64,000 nt of DNA from NCBI GenBank assembly GCA_910592005.1, contig CAJVPP010000012.1:1-64000 (forward strand), in the 5' to 3' direction. Origin of the DNA: Funneliformis mosseae. Taxonomy: Eukaryota > Glomeromycota > Glomeromycetes > Glomerales > Glomeraceae. Shown one piece after another: positions 13,107-24,201 of the stretch. Both the position numbers and the translations under genes were made by a program. The notes under the pieces are model-generated. The model did not search any database. It had not been told where the DNA came from and saw only the letters and a program-made list of their open reading frames with translations. How positions within the stretch are numbered: the first letter of the stretch is position 1; each line of letters begins with the position of its first letter.

Positions 13107-13363
13107 TGGAAATGCTAATCTCCTGATTTGCAAAGAGTGATTAACGAAATAATGAAAGGCGGTGGAGATACGGAGACTTGCGGAATTTCAAGTGCTATAA
13201 AACAGACAAGATTTATTCGAAATGCTATGTAAAATGTCTCTCTCCAACATTCGAACTTTGCTTGTGGCATCCTAAATAATTTAGGAGACGATATTGTTAA
13301 GGGCAAAGAATTAACAAACTTGGATACCTTTCACTTAACTTTGAACATTGTCATATAGGTGGA
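13107..13363 (+). pseudogene. Coding-like fragment of unknown family with one in-frame stop
   Basis: One + frame reads RVINEIMKGGGDTETCGISS, continues to FIRNAM, hits a single TAA at about 13227-13229, then continues in the same frame as NVSLQHSNFACGILNNLGDD and on to a TAG at about 13361. Base and residue composition look like protein-coding DNA, unlike the surroundings. The TAA would be CAA (Gln) with one C-to-T change. No start codon or clear splice sites join it to anything. I do not recognise the family. Probably the remains of a gene. Confidence 0.4.
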
Positions 13364-13545
13364 GTCTTTGATAAGAAAAATAAACATTCTTGGCTGAAGT
13401 CGATTCATGACATTGTATTGTAAAAGTGCCGGTATCATTAATATAGTGATATCCACCCATGAAGTGCTATTGCATTGTATCCACATATATTACCAACGAT
13501 ACTCTCCTGCATGCCTTAACATACTAAACCTGATATGATTAATTT

Positions 13546-13797
13546 AAATTACCCGTCGTGCTTCAGTTATGAACGGGAATACTCGAAAAGATCCATTTTC
13601 AAAAATCTGTTTTACGACACGTTTGCGTCCAAGCCCAAGACGTACATTTTCTTTTGTGAACACAATTCAAGATTTGGTGAATATTTTTCATCAATAAGGT
13701 TCACATATTCTTTTCCTTTTTCTCTGAGGCAAATACTAACTCCACCAAGCGGTGAACACGGTATATCCTGCATCGATAATTTCTCTCCATTCTTCAT
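13546..13797 (-). pseudogene. Coding-like fragment, frame-shifted, unknown
   Basis: Leftward frame from an ATG at 13797 (MKNGEKLSMQDIPCSPLGGV...) runs 61 codons to a TAA at 13612. A second frame overlapping its end continues as KRVVKQIFENGSFRVFPF then ITEARRVI and stops near 13546. The switch of frame without GT-AG signals suggests a frameshift in a former gene. The + strand is also open here (13535-13801), so which strand was coding is uncertain. No family recognised. Confidence 0.3.
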
Positions 13798-13801
13798 TTG
13801 A

Positions 13802-14498
13802 ATTCAGTTTTATATAATCTTCATAATACATCCAATGCCACCCTAGTATTTAGCTTTTTGCTACAAAATCGAGAGTTATGGGGTCCTGAAATCTTAAGTG
13901 TATAACTAGCAAGACTATGACTAGGATTGGGAATACTGTACGTTCAGCATTCTCTTTAGGAGTTACCCTTTCCAAATTAATAGCCCGATTATCATGTTCG
14001 TGCCATTAATATAATTAACGTAAAGATATATGCCTGTGCAACTAACATATGAACTGCAGTTCTGACACCATTAATATTAAGATGTATTCGTATATAACCA
14101 TATTTTGTGAACACTTGACCTTAAAATTTTACCATTATTCTTGATACGTCCAAGATTTAGACACTAGATTCGAAGTAGATGCTATTGGCAATCAAACTCC
14201 CATTATATCTGTTATTTTCCATCATATCTACTTTTTAATTTACTCAAAAGCCCAAGGAATCAATAAGTAATAAGTAATAAAACTTCGCGCATATCACATT
14301 GAGAATTTCTAAATTACTTGGGACGAGGTTGATCATTACGGAAGAAACGTTCGTCTTTACTGCATAGCATATCACGTAATGATGATATTTTGAGTAAATG
14401 TCATAATCTGCTTTTTTTATATACAGAATTGTAAAGCATGACGCGATATTTCGTTTGCGCACGCATATTAAAACAATTAATAAAGTTTCGTTGGATAA
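13802..14498. other. Intergenic in the 12.8-18.2 kb island
   Basis: Less AT-rich than the surrounding seas but without a convincing frame. A leftward frame at 14244-14561 runs into the inverted-repeat element at 14499 and looks accidental. I see nothing I can name. Confidence 0.4.
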
Positions 14499-14657
14499 TA
14501 TGGGACCTTTCAATAGAAAGAGAAACTGCCGGAAAAAATCAATTCTACATTTATATGCCAAATATGATTTTTAGGTCAAAATATGTTCAGAATAAGTATT
14601 AACTCATTTTTTATTTTTTCAAGCCGTTTCCCCCTTTTCTATTGCAAAGGTCCCATA
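14499..14657. mobile_element. Short TIR element, copy 1 of the TATGGGACC family
   Basis: 159 bp bounded by TATGGGACCTTTCAATAGAA and, inverted, TATGGGACCTTTGCAATAGA. The inverted match extends inwards about 37 bp (AGAAACTGCCGGAAAAAAT against GGAAACGGCTTGAAAAAAT). The middle contains ATGATTTTTAGGTCAAAATA and the end TATTTTTTCAAG, shared with copies 2 and 3. Flanking TA bases suggest TA-type insertion. No coding capacity. Confidence 0.8.
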
Positions 14658-15597
14658 TAATAAATATATACTATACAATGGTCAGAATCATGTGAACTCA
14701 ATCGTGGTGTATTTATTTTTAATTGTAAATGAATATATTAATAATATCAAGCATTAGCATAGCTAAGAAAATTTTCATCAATTGAGGTTTTCTTTTAAAT
14801 TCACGTTACGGATCATATGATTTACTATGTTCGTACCTATCAATTATCAATCGAAATTAGCATCATAAAAAATACTGTAATACATATTTTTAATTTTCGT
14901 TACAACAGTTGTTGTGTCTCAACCACTTTGATTTTTAGATGCTGTGAATATGATATTGCAAAATTAAAATCTATATAGACGGGCATCTGAAAAAAATATC
15001 TGGAGTATTCACCATGTCAAATAGGTAATTTGCTAGAGTCACGAACTTTTTAATTCTTGCATCTTCATCTTTTTTTCGTCAAACTTTCCCAGATATTCAT
15101 CAATATCTCATCTTAGTTATAACTATTCGTCTCATTATTTCCAATTTGTTGACAATGTTTAATTTTCCGTACTCAATTTCTTAAAGCTACGCTCGTTATC
15201 ATCTTCCTCGCGCTTTCTCTTCCTTGTTGAGATCCATCGATCTATGAGTCCATATTCCAATTTCACTCAATTTCTCTTAGTGATTTGAGTGCATCTTGAT
15301 CTCCTATTATCAATAAAAGTTACACAAAATAAGAATTGTTCTAATAATTCTGTAAGGATGACCATTTAAAACTTACCAAGACACACAATCACTTCTAGTG
15401 CTAATGTCAAAAATCTTAATATTTTCTCATCGCTCCACCTCCCCTTTAGGTATGTTTGATCCATTAAATAACATTTGGTCAAGTGTAAATAAATTTATAT
15501 TTTGGATTATAAAGTTAAGAAGACATAAAAGAACTGAATCTGAAAAATCATCCTTTTTCGGCGGTTTACGTTTTGATACAAATTTTCTCACGGAATA
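14658..15597. other. Intergenic between two TIR elements
   Basis: Mixed composition. The only coding-like piece is leftward, about 15145-15245, reading STRKRKREEDDNERSFKKLS then TEN and a stop; it could be a terminal exon of an otherwise unrecognised gene. The frames at 15398-15758 run across the element at 15598 and appear accidental. Confidence 0.35.
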
Positions 15598-15744
15598 TAT
15601 GGACCTTTGCAATAGTAAGGGGAGAACCTGCCGGAAAAAATCAAATTTATTTTTATATGCCGATATTATTTTTAGGTCAAAATATGTCATTGACTAATTT
15701 TTTATTTTTTATTTCCAGCCCTTTTTTATTGCAAAGGTCCCATA
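15598..15744. mobile_element. Short TIR element, copy 2 of the TATGGGACC family
   Basis: 147 bp. The left end TATGGACCTTTGCAATAG has lost one G; the right end, inverted, is TATGGGACCTTTGCAATAAA. It shares CTGCCGGAAAAAATCAA, TTTTTAGGTCAAAATATG and TTTTTTATTTCCAG with the other copies, in the same orientation. About 12 bases are deleted in the middle relative to copies 1 and 3. Confidence 0.8.
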
Positions 15745-15791
15745 TTTCTTTTGTTTAATAATGAATAAAATGAATAAAAAGAGTGACTTCT

Positions 15792-16167
15792 CTACTTGTC
15801 AGTAATCGGTTCAACATATGCATCTTGTTCTGATGGCAAAAATGAGAACTGTTGTGAAGACAACACTAAATCTCCTTGACCTTCTTTTCGTTTCCTTGAT
15901 CCTTTTCATCATCATCATCACTTAACTTTTTCACTTTCTTGGTCTTCTCATATCTTCCGTATTTTGATTTCGCAACTTCTCTCGAATTTGTAATCTGTTA
16001 GGCTTCCTATTGCGTGTTGCATTACACTGGAGCTTCTTTTTTTCGAGGCGGCTATTCTGCGCTATTGACCCACGTGTATAAGGGACCTGTATTTTATAAT
16101 ATTTTCTCTGTTGTTCCGAAAGAAGGCGTGAAAAAACGATTTTAACGCTTTTTTTTTGTTCGAGCAT
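15792..16167 (-). CDS. Possible small basic (nucleolar-like) protein gene, structure unresolved
   Basis: An ATG at 16167 opens a leftward frame of 78 codons (MLEQKKSVKIVFSRLLSEQQ...) ending at about 15931, rich in Arg/Lys (NRKPNRLQIREKLRNQ). The next bases, in another frame, read KTKKVKKLSDDDDDEKDQ. A further frame gives RKEGQGDLVLSSQQFSFL then PSEQDAYVEPITDK and a TAG at 15792-15794. A basic body, an acidic run and a plain C-terminus in three successive frames suggest one gene broken by frameshifts or by introns I cannot place. The charge pattern is typical of ribosome-biogenesis proteins, but no family motif is visible. It may be a pseudogene. Confidence 0.35.
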
Positions 16168-16321
16168 GCTGGTATTTTAATTTAAGGGGACTTGGTTAAA
16201 TAAGACATTGAGCGTCGAATCGAGGTAATTTATTGTGGTATATATAAAGGTGATTAAATTATGTTACACAATGATCTAATAGGCCAAACTAATACATCCA
16301 ATCATCGGTCTCTTGGTCGAA

Positions 16322-16630
16322 TAACCACGTGACATAACAATTACGTCATTTGTATCTTCCAATTAAAAATGACTGGATACAACTTGCCGAAAACTCTTCG
16401 TGTGTTCGGCTACCAAGAAGTCGAGAAACATTTGTGTTTGATAGGTGAACGGTTAACTAAGAAGCTGAAAAAATATGCTTTGTGTATGTTTCGGAAGCGG
16501 GTTACCGAAAATTAAAAAGAAAAACATCTCGTGTGTGTCTCTAGGGCAGGATTAACTTGGTTTATCTTCCAGTAAGGCTGGGTGAGCCCGGACTCGTTAG
16601 CTGAGTATAAATGTAGCTACTTGCGTTGCC
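16322..16630 (+). promoter_or_regulatory. Promoter-like region with CACGTG, CRE-like site and TATA box
   Basis: CCACGTGACA at 16325-16334, TTACGTCAT at about 16341-16349 and a TATAAAT box at about 16612-16618, followed by a pyrimidine tract and an ATG at 16712 (MDLMNNEYPRN...). The ATG frame soon ends (about 38 codons) unless spliced at GTAATA shortly after the ATG, and I found no frame-consistent acceptor. Another CACGTG lies at 16071-16076. Confidence 0.35.
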
Positions 16631-16929
16631 AAAGTAAATTCCCGTGTTTTTTTTTCACAATTTCTCAAAGAGCTTTTTCGCAAAAGCCGGGGGTCGTCGC
16701 TGACGATAGGCATGGATCTTATGAACAATGAATATCCTCGTAATAACTGGTTTATTGAGACACATTATACAAATATCATATTGAAGAACACTAGTTTATT
16801 TTTTTATTCTTTCTGATTCTAGGAGCAATCGCAAATATTTTATAAGTTTGGACCAAAGAAAAGAGCAAATTTTACTATGTTATACTGACCATTCTAAAAG
16901 CATTTTCTTAATTAACTTTGCAATATGTA

Positions 16930-17412
16930 GAACTAAGAATGCAATATCAATGTCATTCGAGAGAATATCGAATTTATATTAGGCAAAAATACCAGATTTC
17001 TGATTTATTGGTGGTATTTGATGCTGATGAGAGAATTATTTTCTTTATAGATCTAAGATAGGAAGTAATTACCATGTTTCATATACTGAAGTTGTCCGTC
17101 ATCTGGAACGGCTGGATTTGTCGTTAATTAGACCAGAATTTCCTATAGCATTCGGTGTTATTATTGACCTTTCGTTAGCGAAGATCTATTTACAGCAAAT
17201 TTTAATACATAATATGGGATCTTTGCAATAGAAGGGGGAAATTACCGGATAAAATCAATTTTACTTTTGTATACCAAATATGAATTTTAGGTAAAATTTG
17301 TTCAGATTTAGCATTAACTCAATTTTTATTTTTTCCAGCAGTTTCTCACTTTTCTATTGTAAAGGTCCCATATATTCCATAATGATGAATTCCCAGAGCA
17401 AATATTGGATGA
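16930..17412 (+). pseudogene. Unknown coding fragment interrupted by a TIR element
   Basis: Three coherent + strand segments follow each other. About 16930-17060 reads LRMQYQCHSREYRIYIRQKY then QISDLLVVFDADERIIFFID. About 17064-17212, in another frame, reads SNYHVSYTEVVRHLERLDLS...IIDLSLAKIYLQQILIHN. After the element, 17377-17415 reads HNDEFPEQILDDF and ends at a perfect GTAAGT donor. The short TIR element at 17213-17372 sits exactly between the last two, and its terminal repeat supplies an in-frame TAG. The first frame change (near 17060) has no splice solution that keeps frame. I do not recognise the protein. Confidence 0.4.
17213..17372. mobile_element. Short TIR element, copy 3 of the TATGGGACC family, inside a coding fragment
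   Basis: 160 bp. Left end TATGGGATCTTTGCAATAGA; right end, inverted, TATGGGACCTTTACAATAGA. Middle shared with copies 1 and 2: TACCGGATAAAATCAATTTT, ATTTTAGGTAAAATTTG, AGCATTAACTCAA, TATTTTTTCCAG. Same orientation as the other copies. Its flanks carry CATAAT on both sides (17208-17213 and 17380-17385), probably because the flanks were contiguous coding sequence or through target duplication. Confidence 0.8.
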
Positions 17413-17571
17413 TTTCGTAAGTACATAATAGATCTGGGACATGTATTCCACATGTATTGAGAAAATTTTTTACTTACACGACAAAACTACTGCACTATCG
17501 TTAATTTACCGCACTCCGAACGAAGATTTTCTAAATCATCACAATCAAATATTTTATCGTTAGTTAGGAGA

Positions 17572-18160
17572 ATGAGCAATAAACTTCAGATGAAAATGAA
17601 TTCGCCGGTAATCCAAAAAGAGGAACAAGAAATGGATGTAGATGGAAACGGAGATTCAAACCAGCTCTGCTTCTATAGCAGTAAAAAACGTAAAGATACG
17701 GAGACAAATCTTCTAGCAAGAAGAATCATATACATGTCGAAGTTATGTGAGGAAAGGTATATAATTTACATTGTATGAGGAGAATGATAATCACGTGCGA
17801 TGGGGTCTTTCTTACAAACCTTTGATGAAGAATTCGTAGCCATCTTTTGTTCCTACAATTGTTTGAAAAACTTGGGCATGATAGTGTAGTGGGATAAAAA
17901 CATCGCGGTACAAGGACTATTTTCTTATTTTCGAGGTACTAAATCAAAAGGCGGAATTTCCTATCTTATACCCGTAGTGTATCTTGTTTCTCGAAATTGA
18001 TAGGATTTGATGATGCCAACCCGTTAATCAGTTTCCCTCTAATTCTCATTTACTCTCTTTGAATGAAAAACAGTTGAATAAAGTTAAGAAGGGCCTGAGC
18101 GAAAAGTTAACTAGCGAGGAAATAAATAAACTTTGTTCTTTACAAAGCGAAATCACCTAA
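17572..18160 (+). CDS. Hypothetical small coiled-coil protein, two exons visible
   Basis: ATG at 17572 opens MSNKLQMKMNSPVIQKEEQE...; the frame is hydrophilic with a basic patch (SSKKRKDTETN) and reaches a GTATAT donor after CEER (about 17755). A second coding-like segment after a CAG acceptor at about 18074 reads LNKVKKGLSEKLTSEEINKL then CSLQSEIT and TAA at about 18158-18160. Both are helix-forming and charged, consistent with one short coiled-coil protein. The direct join is out of phase (phase 2 into phase 0), so there is either a missed middle exon between 17780 and 18060 or a decayed gene. A CACGTG lies in the intron (17792-17797). No family recognised. Confidence 0.35.
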
Positions 18161-19089
18161 AACAACTAAGAAAAACTTGAATAGATGCGATAAAAATTTC
18201 CTATTCTTTAAGGACATTCTTGTTGATTGAAAGCCGGACCTACGATGATAACGCGAAATTGAACATCTCTTTTTATATCATTTTTCACGCTTTATCTTGA
18301 TGAATGAAAAAACTTTTATTTTTTTTTTTTTTTTTTGCAAAAATAGGTTGTAACTCTGAGATTGCTCTACAGCGTTCACACGTGTCATAAAAAATGGTTA
18401 GTTAACATGACATTAACCGAACTTAATTTATAAAAGATAGCATAATTCTTCAAGATCAAATTCGTCCTCATTTAATCTTTCTGAGCTTAAACTTCTTCGA
18501 TAATACTGTATAGTTCCTCACTACCAATACCTGTCCATTCACTTTAAGACACAGCATAAGTCACCTGAACTGGATATTAATCAATCAATAAGGGAGATAA
18601 TCCACTTTATGCCGGTTAAAATAAGTCAGTATTGATATTATAAATGTTTCATAATAATAATAATGGTTTGTTTCATTGGAACGTAAAATTTCGATAAGAA
18701 ATTGCAAATTGTCATTCTCGAATTGCATTGAAATTATAAAAACGAAACTTCAACATTGATCTCATATAAATTTATTCTACAATTACATTATTTTAAGTCC
18801 ATTGTACCAGCAGATTTCAGCAGATTGAAGTACAAAATTCAAAATTCGCTATCATAATTCCGATAAAAAAAAAAAAAAAAATCTCATGAAATATCCGTAA
18901 ATTTAATAAAACTTTCGCCTTAATTAATTTTTGGGAATCGTTAAAATTTTATATTAACAAAAATAAATTTGCTTTTGAAACCAATTTTACAATAATATTT
19001 GACATTCGTCATGCCTTAAATCATTGCCATGCTTTATCAAAGAAAATAGAAAAGGAACCTAAAAAGACTCTTATTATTAAACGTAATCA
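18161..19089. other. Intergenic, 3' flank of the nitrilase gene
   Basis: Mixed-composition intergenic DNA with A/T homopolymers (near 18318 and 18867). Nothing coding seen. Confidence 0.5.
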
Positions 19090-20323
19090 TTAATTAAAAA
19101 TGTCTGTCCTACGATGATTTAATACAGGAATTTCTGTTCGAATTCTTTTCAATTGATCAAGATTTATTTCAGCAAAAGCTAGCGATGGCTCAACTGTTTC
19201 AGAGCATCTGGCTAATACGGTACCCCATGGGTCCACAATCTATTTCGAAAGGAATTAATAACATAAGAAATGAATGATAAATTAAGTTAAAACGGAGGTA
19301 AACGTGTAAATAACGTTTACCATTGCGTGTCCATAACTAGCTCGCTTTTCATTATGTTGTCCAATCTGAGCGCTAACAAATTCATACGAAATAAATTAAA
19401 AACTATCATCACAAATTTGGAAGTTAACATATTAAATACCTTGCGACGACATAACACTGATTTTCTATAGCTCTAGCACGCAATAATACTTCTATAAATG
19501 TTCATTGATAAAAAAATCATGAAAGTTAATTAATCAAGAAAGTAAATATTGATCTGATTAACAAAGAAAATTGGTTATCTACCCCAATGGGCTTGTCCAG
19601 TCTTGATAGTAAATGCTGATGGAAATGTTAAAATGTCTGCACTTCTCTTCCTCAATTCTAAAGATAATTCAGGGAATCTCAAATCATAGCAGATCATTAA
19701 TCCTAAATTCCCTAAAGGTGTAGGTATAGGATCGCAAATTTTTTCTCCACGTATCGTTGTATTACTCTCCAAGTGAATCGGTCCATCTTTAATATTTACA
19801 TCAAATAAATGAAGTTTTCTATATTTTTCAATTATTGATCCTTGAGAATTTATTATTATATGAGAATTATAAATTCTTTGTGGATCATGACTCTAAAAAA
19901 AAAAAAATTATTAGAATAATAAGGTTGAAAGTGCGAAAAATATATAAATCAACACGTCTCACTACAGATTCATGAATTCCCATTGAAACCCAAATGTTTC
20001 GTTTTATAGCAGCGTCTTTAATATCATTCACAAATGAATTATTACTAATTGATGATGTCAATGATAAAGTTTCTTCAGAATCTTTTGCTATAAAATCTGA
20101 AGCTTCAGGAAAAAATATCATCTTTGTTATTTAATAACCGTGTAATAATTTCAGAGAAAAAAAAATTTAGTTGAGGATATGCAAAAATGTTTTTGAAAAT
20201 AAAGCACGAAACAAGTACCGTTGCTCCATTCCTTGATGCTTTCTCAAGCAATTCAATGCAAATTTGACGATTTTTTGTAATCAAATTTGTTGCGCAAAAT
20301 TGAGCTACTGCTGCGAGATACAT
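19090..20323 (-). CDS. Nitrilase-superfamily amidase, deaminated-glutathione amidase / Nit2-like
   Basis: Carbon-nitrogen hydrolase, probably cytosolic or mitochondrial. Six exons join in frame to 274 residues: 20219-20323, 19966-20121, 19583-19892, 19440-19491, 19321-19372 and 19090-19239, all GT-AG. The catalytic triad is complete: Glu41 (FFPEAS), Lys113 (YRKLHLFD) and Cys155 (MICYDLRFPEL). Other signatures are VAQFCAT at the N-terminus, HWEVLLRARAIENQCYV, YGHAMIVDPWG and the C-terminal EINLDQLKRIR. In the Nit1/Nit2 branch, members deaminate omega-amides such as deaminated glutathione or alpha-ketoglutaramate. The family is usually 270-320 residues, so this is full length. The start is the only ATG before the conserved VAQF. 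A CACGTG and a TATATATA box lie just upstream. Which Nit substrate is used cannot be read from sequence. Confidence 0.93.
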
Positions 20324-20349
20324 TGTGATTAGAAAAATTAAAATTTTTT

Positions 20350-20390
20350 TTATGCTTATATATAAAATGTATGTTGATCACGTGTAATTT
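20350..20390 (-). promoter_or_regulatory. Core promoter of the nitrilase gene
   Basis: Reading leftward: CACGTG at 20379-20384, a TATATATAAG box at about 20356-20365, then the start codon at 20323. Spacing fits a compact fungal promoter. Sites identified by eye. Confidence 0.45.
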
Positions 20391-22000
20391 ATTGAAGATC
20401 ATATTTTAAAAAGTGATGGCAGATTTTAAGGTCATTTACTATTTTTTTTTAAAAAAATGTGTTTTTCCCACGAAATTCACATAAGAGTGTCTTTCCACTT
20501 CTTCCATGGCCTAATATGTTTTCAAGGCGTTTAAAAAAAAGAACCAAAAAAAAAAAATCCCATTTGAAGTTCCTCAAAGCCAAGGTTCTTGCTGGAATAT
20601 GATTGCTTATTTGAGTTTGAAATATCGTTAGAAGAGTTACAACCAGAAGTCATTGATTGAAGAACACGTGTATTTTGACCTTGATCATTTTGACTTGAAA
20701 TTTATAATATTAAATGATGCCATTTGAGGTCATTTGGCTACACTGCTGCCATAAAATAATGTTATCATGGCTTCGTAAAAGTAGTTGTGATTTGGTTAAA
20801 TATTAAATACTGATAATTAATTGTTTCAAAGCAGTAGCAATTAGCGGGAATATGGAGATGTGTTTATAAATGCGACACGACAACCTTAAGATTAGATGTA
20901 TCAACGTGATGTGACAACCCCACATTCATTTGAGTACAAAAACGAGATTTACCCTAAAAAATTTCCTGAATTGTATAGGTATTTCGACGACAATGATGTT
21001 AGTAGTTGGAGTATTTTCGGTTTCATGAAACATGAATACGTAGAATAAAGACGATCCAAGAAAATTACGCCATCAAAAGGCAAATGACGTTGTCACAAAA
21101 GCTACGTTCTCTTATTAACTATTGCGAATATGACGTGTAGAAATAGTAGCTGCGAAACTTCTAGCAAACAAGGCAAGTATATTATTATGGTGGATTCGGT
21201 AGTCCTGTTTTATAATTCTGAATGCCTGCTTGGCTGTGTGGCAACGGTTATCCATGCTAGGAGGTGTTTGCTGATCCTCTGAATGCCTGTTTGGATGCAT
21301 GGCTTGTCACAATGTCGATATGGAAGGATTAGGTTTATTGTACATTATGTACGATATATTACATCGTTTCTAAACCCCTTTATTTCTTATAAAGAGCAAA
21401 CGCAATTATGGATGTGAACTTGACGCATTGTGACTTCCATAGAATATAAGAATCTCGAAAATTGGCGCTTGCGAAATTAAATTACGAACAGGTTAGTCTA
21501 TGAATTCGATTATTGTCCATTTCAATCAAATATTAAAAAGCAAAAAAAAAAAAAGCAAAAAAAGCGTAACTTCATTTCATTTTTACAAAAATGTGACAAA
21601 TTAACCATGCCTACACTATTAAGAAATATATACCTTTAAGTTGTTTTTTAAAATAAATAGTATAATAAATTTTGTAGCAGTCATAACCTTAAAATGCTCT
21701 TCCTTCAAAAAGTTTTAAATTATTTTATTGCGAGAATGAAATGTGCCTGTTACTGGAAAGTATAAACACTTTGCAGACTATATACATTGTAGTGAGTTTA
21801 AATTTAATAAGGCAATATATTAAAAAAAAAATACTAATATTCAATTTACTACAAATGATAGTGTAGTGATAACAATGTAGGATTAGTGATAATTTTCATA
21901 AATTCTATTTCAAAATGCTAAGAGCTAATATCGTTGACAATTGAAAAAATACTCTGTCAAGAAAAATTAAGAACCTTTCATTAATTGCTTATTGTTATGA
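20391..22000. other. Intergenic with a few non-coding motifs
   Basis: No convincing gene. A second CACGTG is at 20665-20670. Near 21220 and 21278 a ~28 bp block (CTGAATGCCTGYTTGG...) is directly repeated about 58 bp apart. Leftward frame 21115-21300 covers this repeat and is probably accidental. From 21400 on the sequence becomes AT-rich. Confidence 0.4.
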
Positions 22001-24049
22001 GATTAAACCTGATATTATTTTATTAATGAGGTTGATTTACTTTGTGGACGACGAAGGTAGGGTAAAGCAGTTTTTGTAAAAACAAAATTTCTCATTCAAA
22101 TATATGGTGTAAACCAAATGGAGTTTTGTGTTGAATGTCTTAACAGTTGGATAGTACTATTTAAAAAGCATTTATATGCAAGTGTTAAAGTATATATTGC
22201 TATAAATAAAAGATAATAGTAAAATAATCAATCTTATTTAAAATATTCAATCAGAAAGTTTACATATTTTTTATCATTATGTTAACTTTATAGTTATAAA
22301 ATATTTAGGTTTTGAAATTATATACATGATGCATCTTATTAGTAAAGTTCAAATTACAATATATTTAAAATTGTATGTTATACTAAAATTTTTTTTAATT
22401 ATTATAGAGTATAATAATAATTAATAATTATAATATGCAAATAGTAAGTATCTTTAACATTAATATTAATGATGATTTAAAAGGTTACTTAATTTATTAC
22501 ATATTAATACTAATATGAAATTTAAATCTGATTATCTATTATTATTATTATTAACTCAAAAAAAATAAAAATTTAGATAAAAAGGATAGATTTAAAATCT
22601 AATCATATCAACTAATTAATAGTTAATATTTTTTTAATTTTATTGGCTAATTACAGGTTCTTATATAGTTTTAACAACTAGAATAGTTAGTAAACAAATA
22701 TTTCAGAGTAAATAATTCATCAAAGTTGATTTTAGATGTTGCTTTACTAATTGAACTTTAAAATCTTTGTAATTTACTAAGGATTCTTTTATTATAATCA
22801 AGATTATAACCAATACTATTATCAGGTAGTATTATATTATAATAGCATTAAAGTTTCAATTTTTCACAATTCTTCAAAAAAAAATGATGTGTAAACTTTT
22901 AGTATTTTAAAGTTTATAGTAAATTTTTTAAAATATATATGTATCTAGATTATTATTCATACTTGAAGTAAATCTAAGCAAAATTTTTTAAAAGAATTTA
23001 AGCTTATATTATTAAGAAATTATATAAAAAGAGCATTATTAAACTTAGTATTTATCAGATATATAAATTAGTATTAGAATTTAAATTCATTTATTGCTAT
23101 TTTGATCATTATATCTGAATAAATATTTTATGATTATTATTTTAATTTATAATTAGATGTGCTATATGCGAGAATATTCTATAAATATCATTAATTTATT
23201 TTTATCTATACTGATATGCTATTTATAAATATTTTTTATTGATATATATGCATATCTAATTTTCATTATACCATTAATCTTATATAATTATTTTTCTAAC
23301 ATATCAATAATTAATAGATTATATTAATTTATTTTTTATATGAAAAGTTTTTGACAGAAATAATAATAATTTTCTTCTTTAAATAATCATCATCATAGCT
23401 TGTATTATTATATTACCAATAGCAATTTTAAAATTTACTGATCTAATAAATATGAAAATAAAGCTAAAAAACAAAGACAGACATGATATTTATTATAGGT
23501 AATTAATATAAATAAGGAATAATGTACAAAGGTATTTATTTTACTTATATTTAATATATCTATTATATTATTTTATTATTCTTTTTAATTTATATTTATT
23601 GTTTATATAGGAAAATCAGGAGAATATAAATATACTTATTTGAAATAGATAAGTATTAATAAATACATCAGATTATAAATTGCATGCTTTTTATATAAAT
23701 GTTAAAATATTAGTATAATAATTATTTTTATCAATCTATAGTTGATAGCTAGTGATAATAATATTAAAAGATTTGCTTTATACTTTTAAAACTTGACATG
23801 ATCAGCATAATATATAAAAAAAAATCAAATAAAGCATAACTTTTTTTAATTTTTTTAACTTTGTTAATATTAATAAAATATACTTATAAGCAGTTTCTTT
23901 ACAAAAAGTTTATAATAGTTATAATTCTTAAACAAACTTTATCAAAAAAGTTTTTTAAAAAAAAATGTCTTTGAAAATGAAAATACCTATTTTTAAAAAA
24001 TGAGAACTCTTGCAGATTATATAAATATTTGCAAATTTAAATGTAATGA
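22001..24049. other. AT-rich intergenic DNA
   Basis: Stops in all frames. Possible very old transposon remains, none recognisable. Confidence 0.5.
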
Positions 24050-24201
24050 CTTTACAGAAACTTTGTTTCTTTACTATTCAGTAACTGTATAGTACCTATT
24101 AGACTGCGATTAAGCTACTACTAAGTAAGGTAGTAACCATATATTTATTATTCAATCACTTTGCAGTTACTGCGTATTAAGAAATCTAAGTTTCTGTAAA
24201 G
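24050..24201. mobile_element. MITE with ~45 bp terminal inverted repeats
   Basis: 152 bp. The left end CTTTACAGAAACTTTGTTTC and the inverted right end CTTTACAGAAACTTAGATTT match, and the similarity continues through CAGTAACTG on both sides. No frame. It appears clearly younger than the surrounding decay because the ends still match closely. No clean target duplication identified. Confidence 0.65.

Noticed and set aside
14244..14561. 105-codon minus frame
   Set aside because: Its start lies inside the TIR element at 14499 and composition is unconvincing.
20410..20760. Possible inverted ends (GATGGCAG... / ...TGGCAGCAG) around 0.35 kb
   Set aside because: Only 6-8 matching bases; not better than chance.
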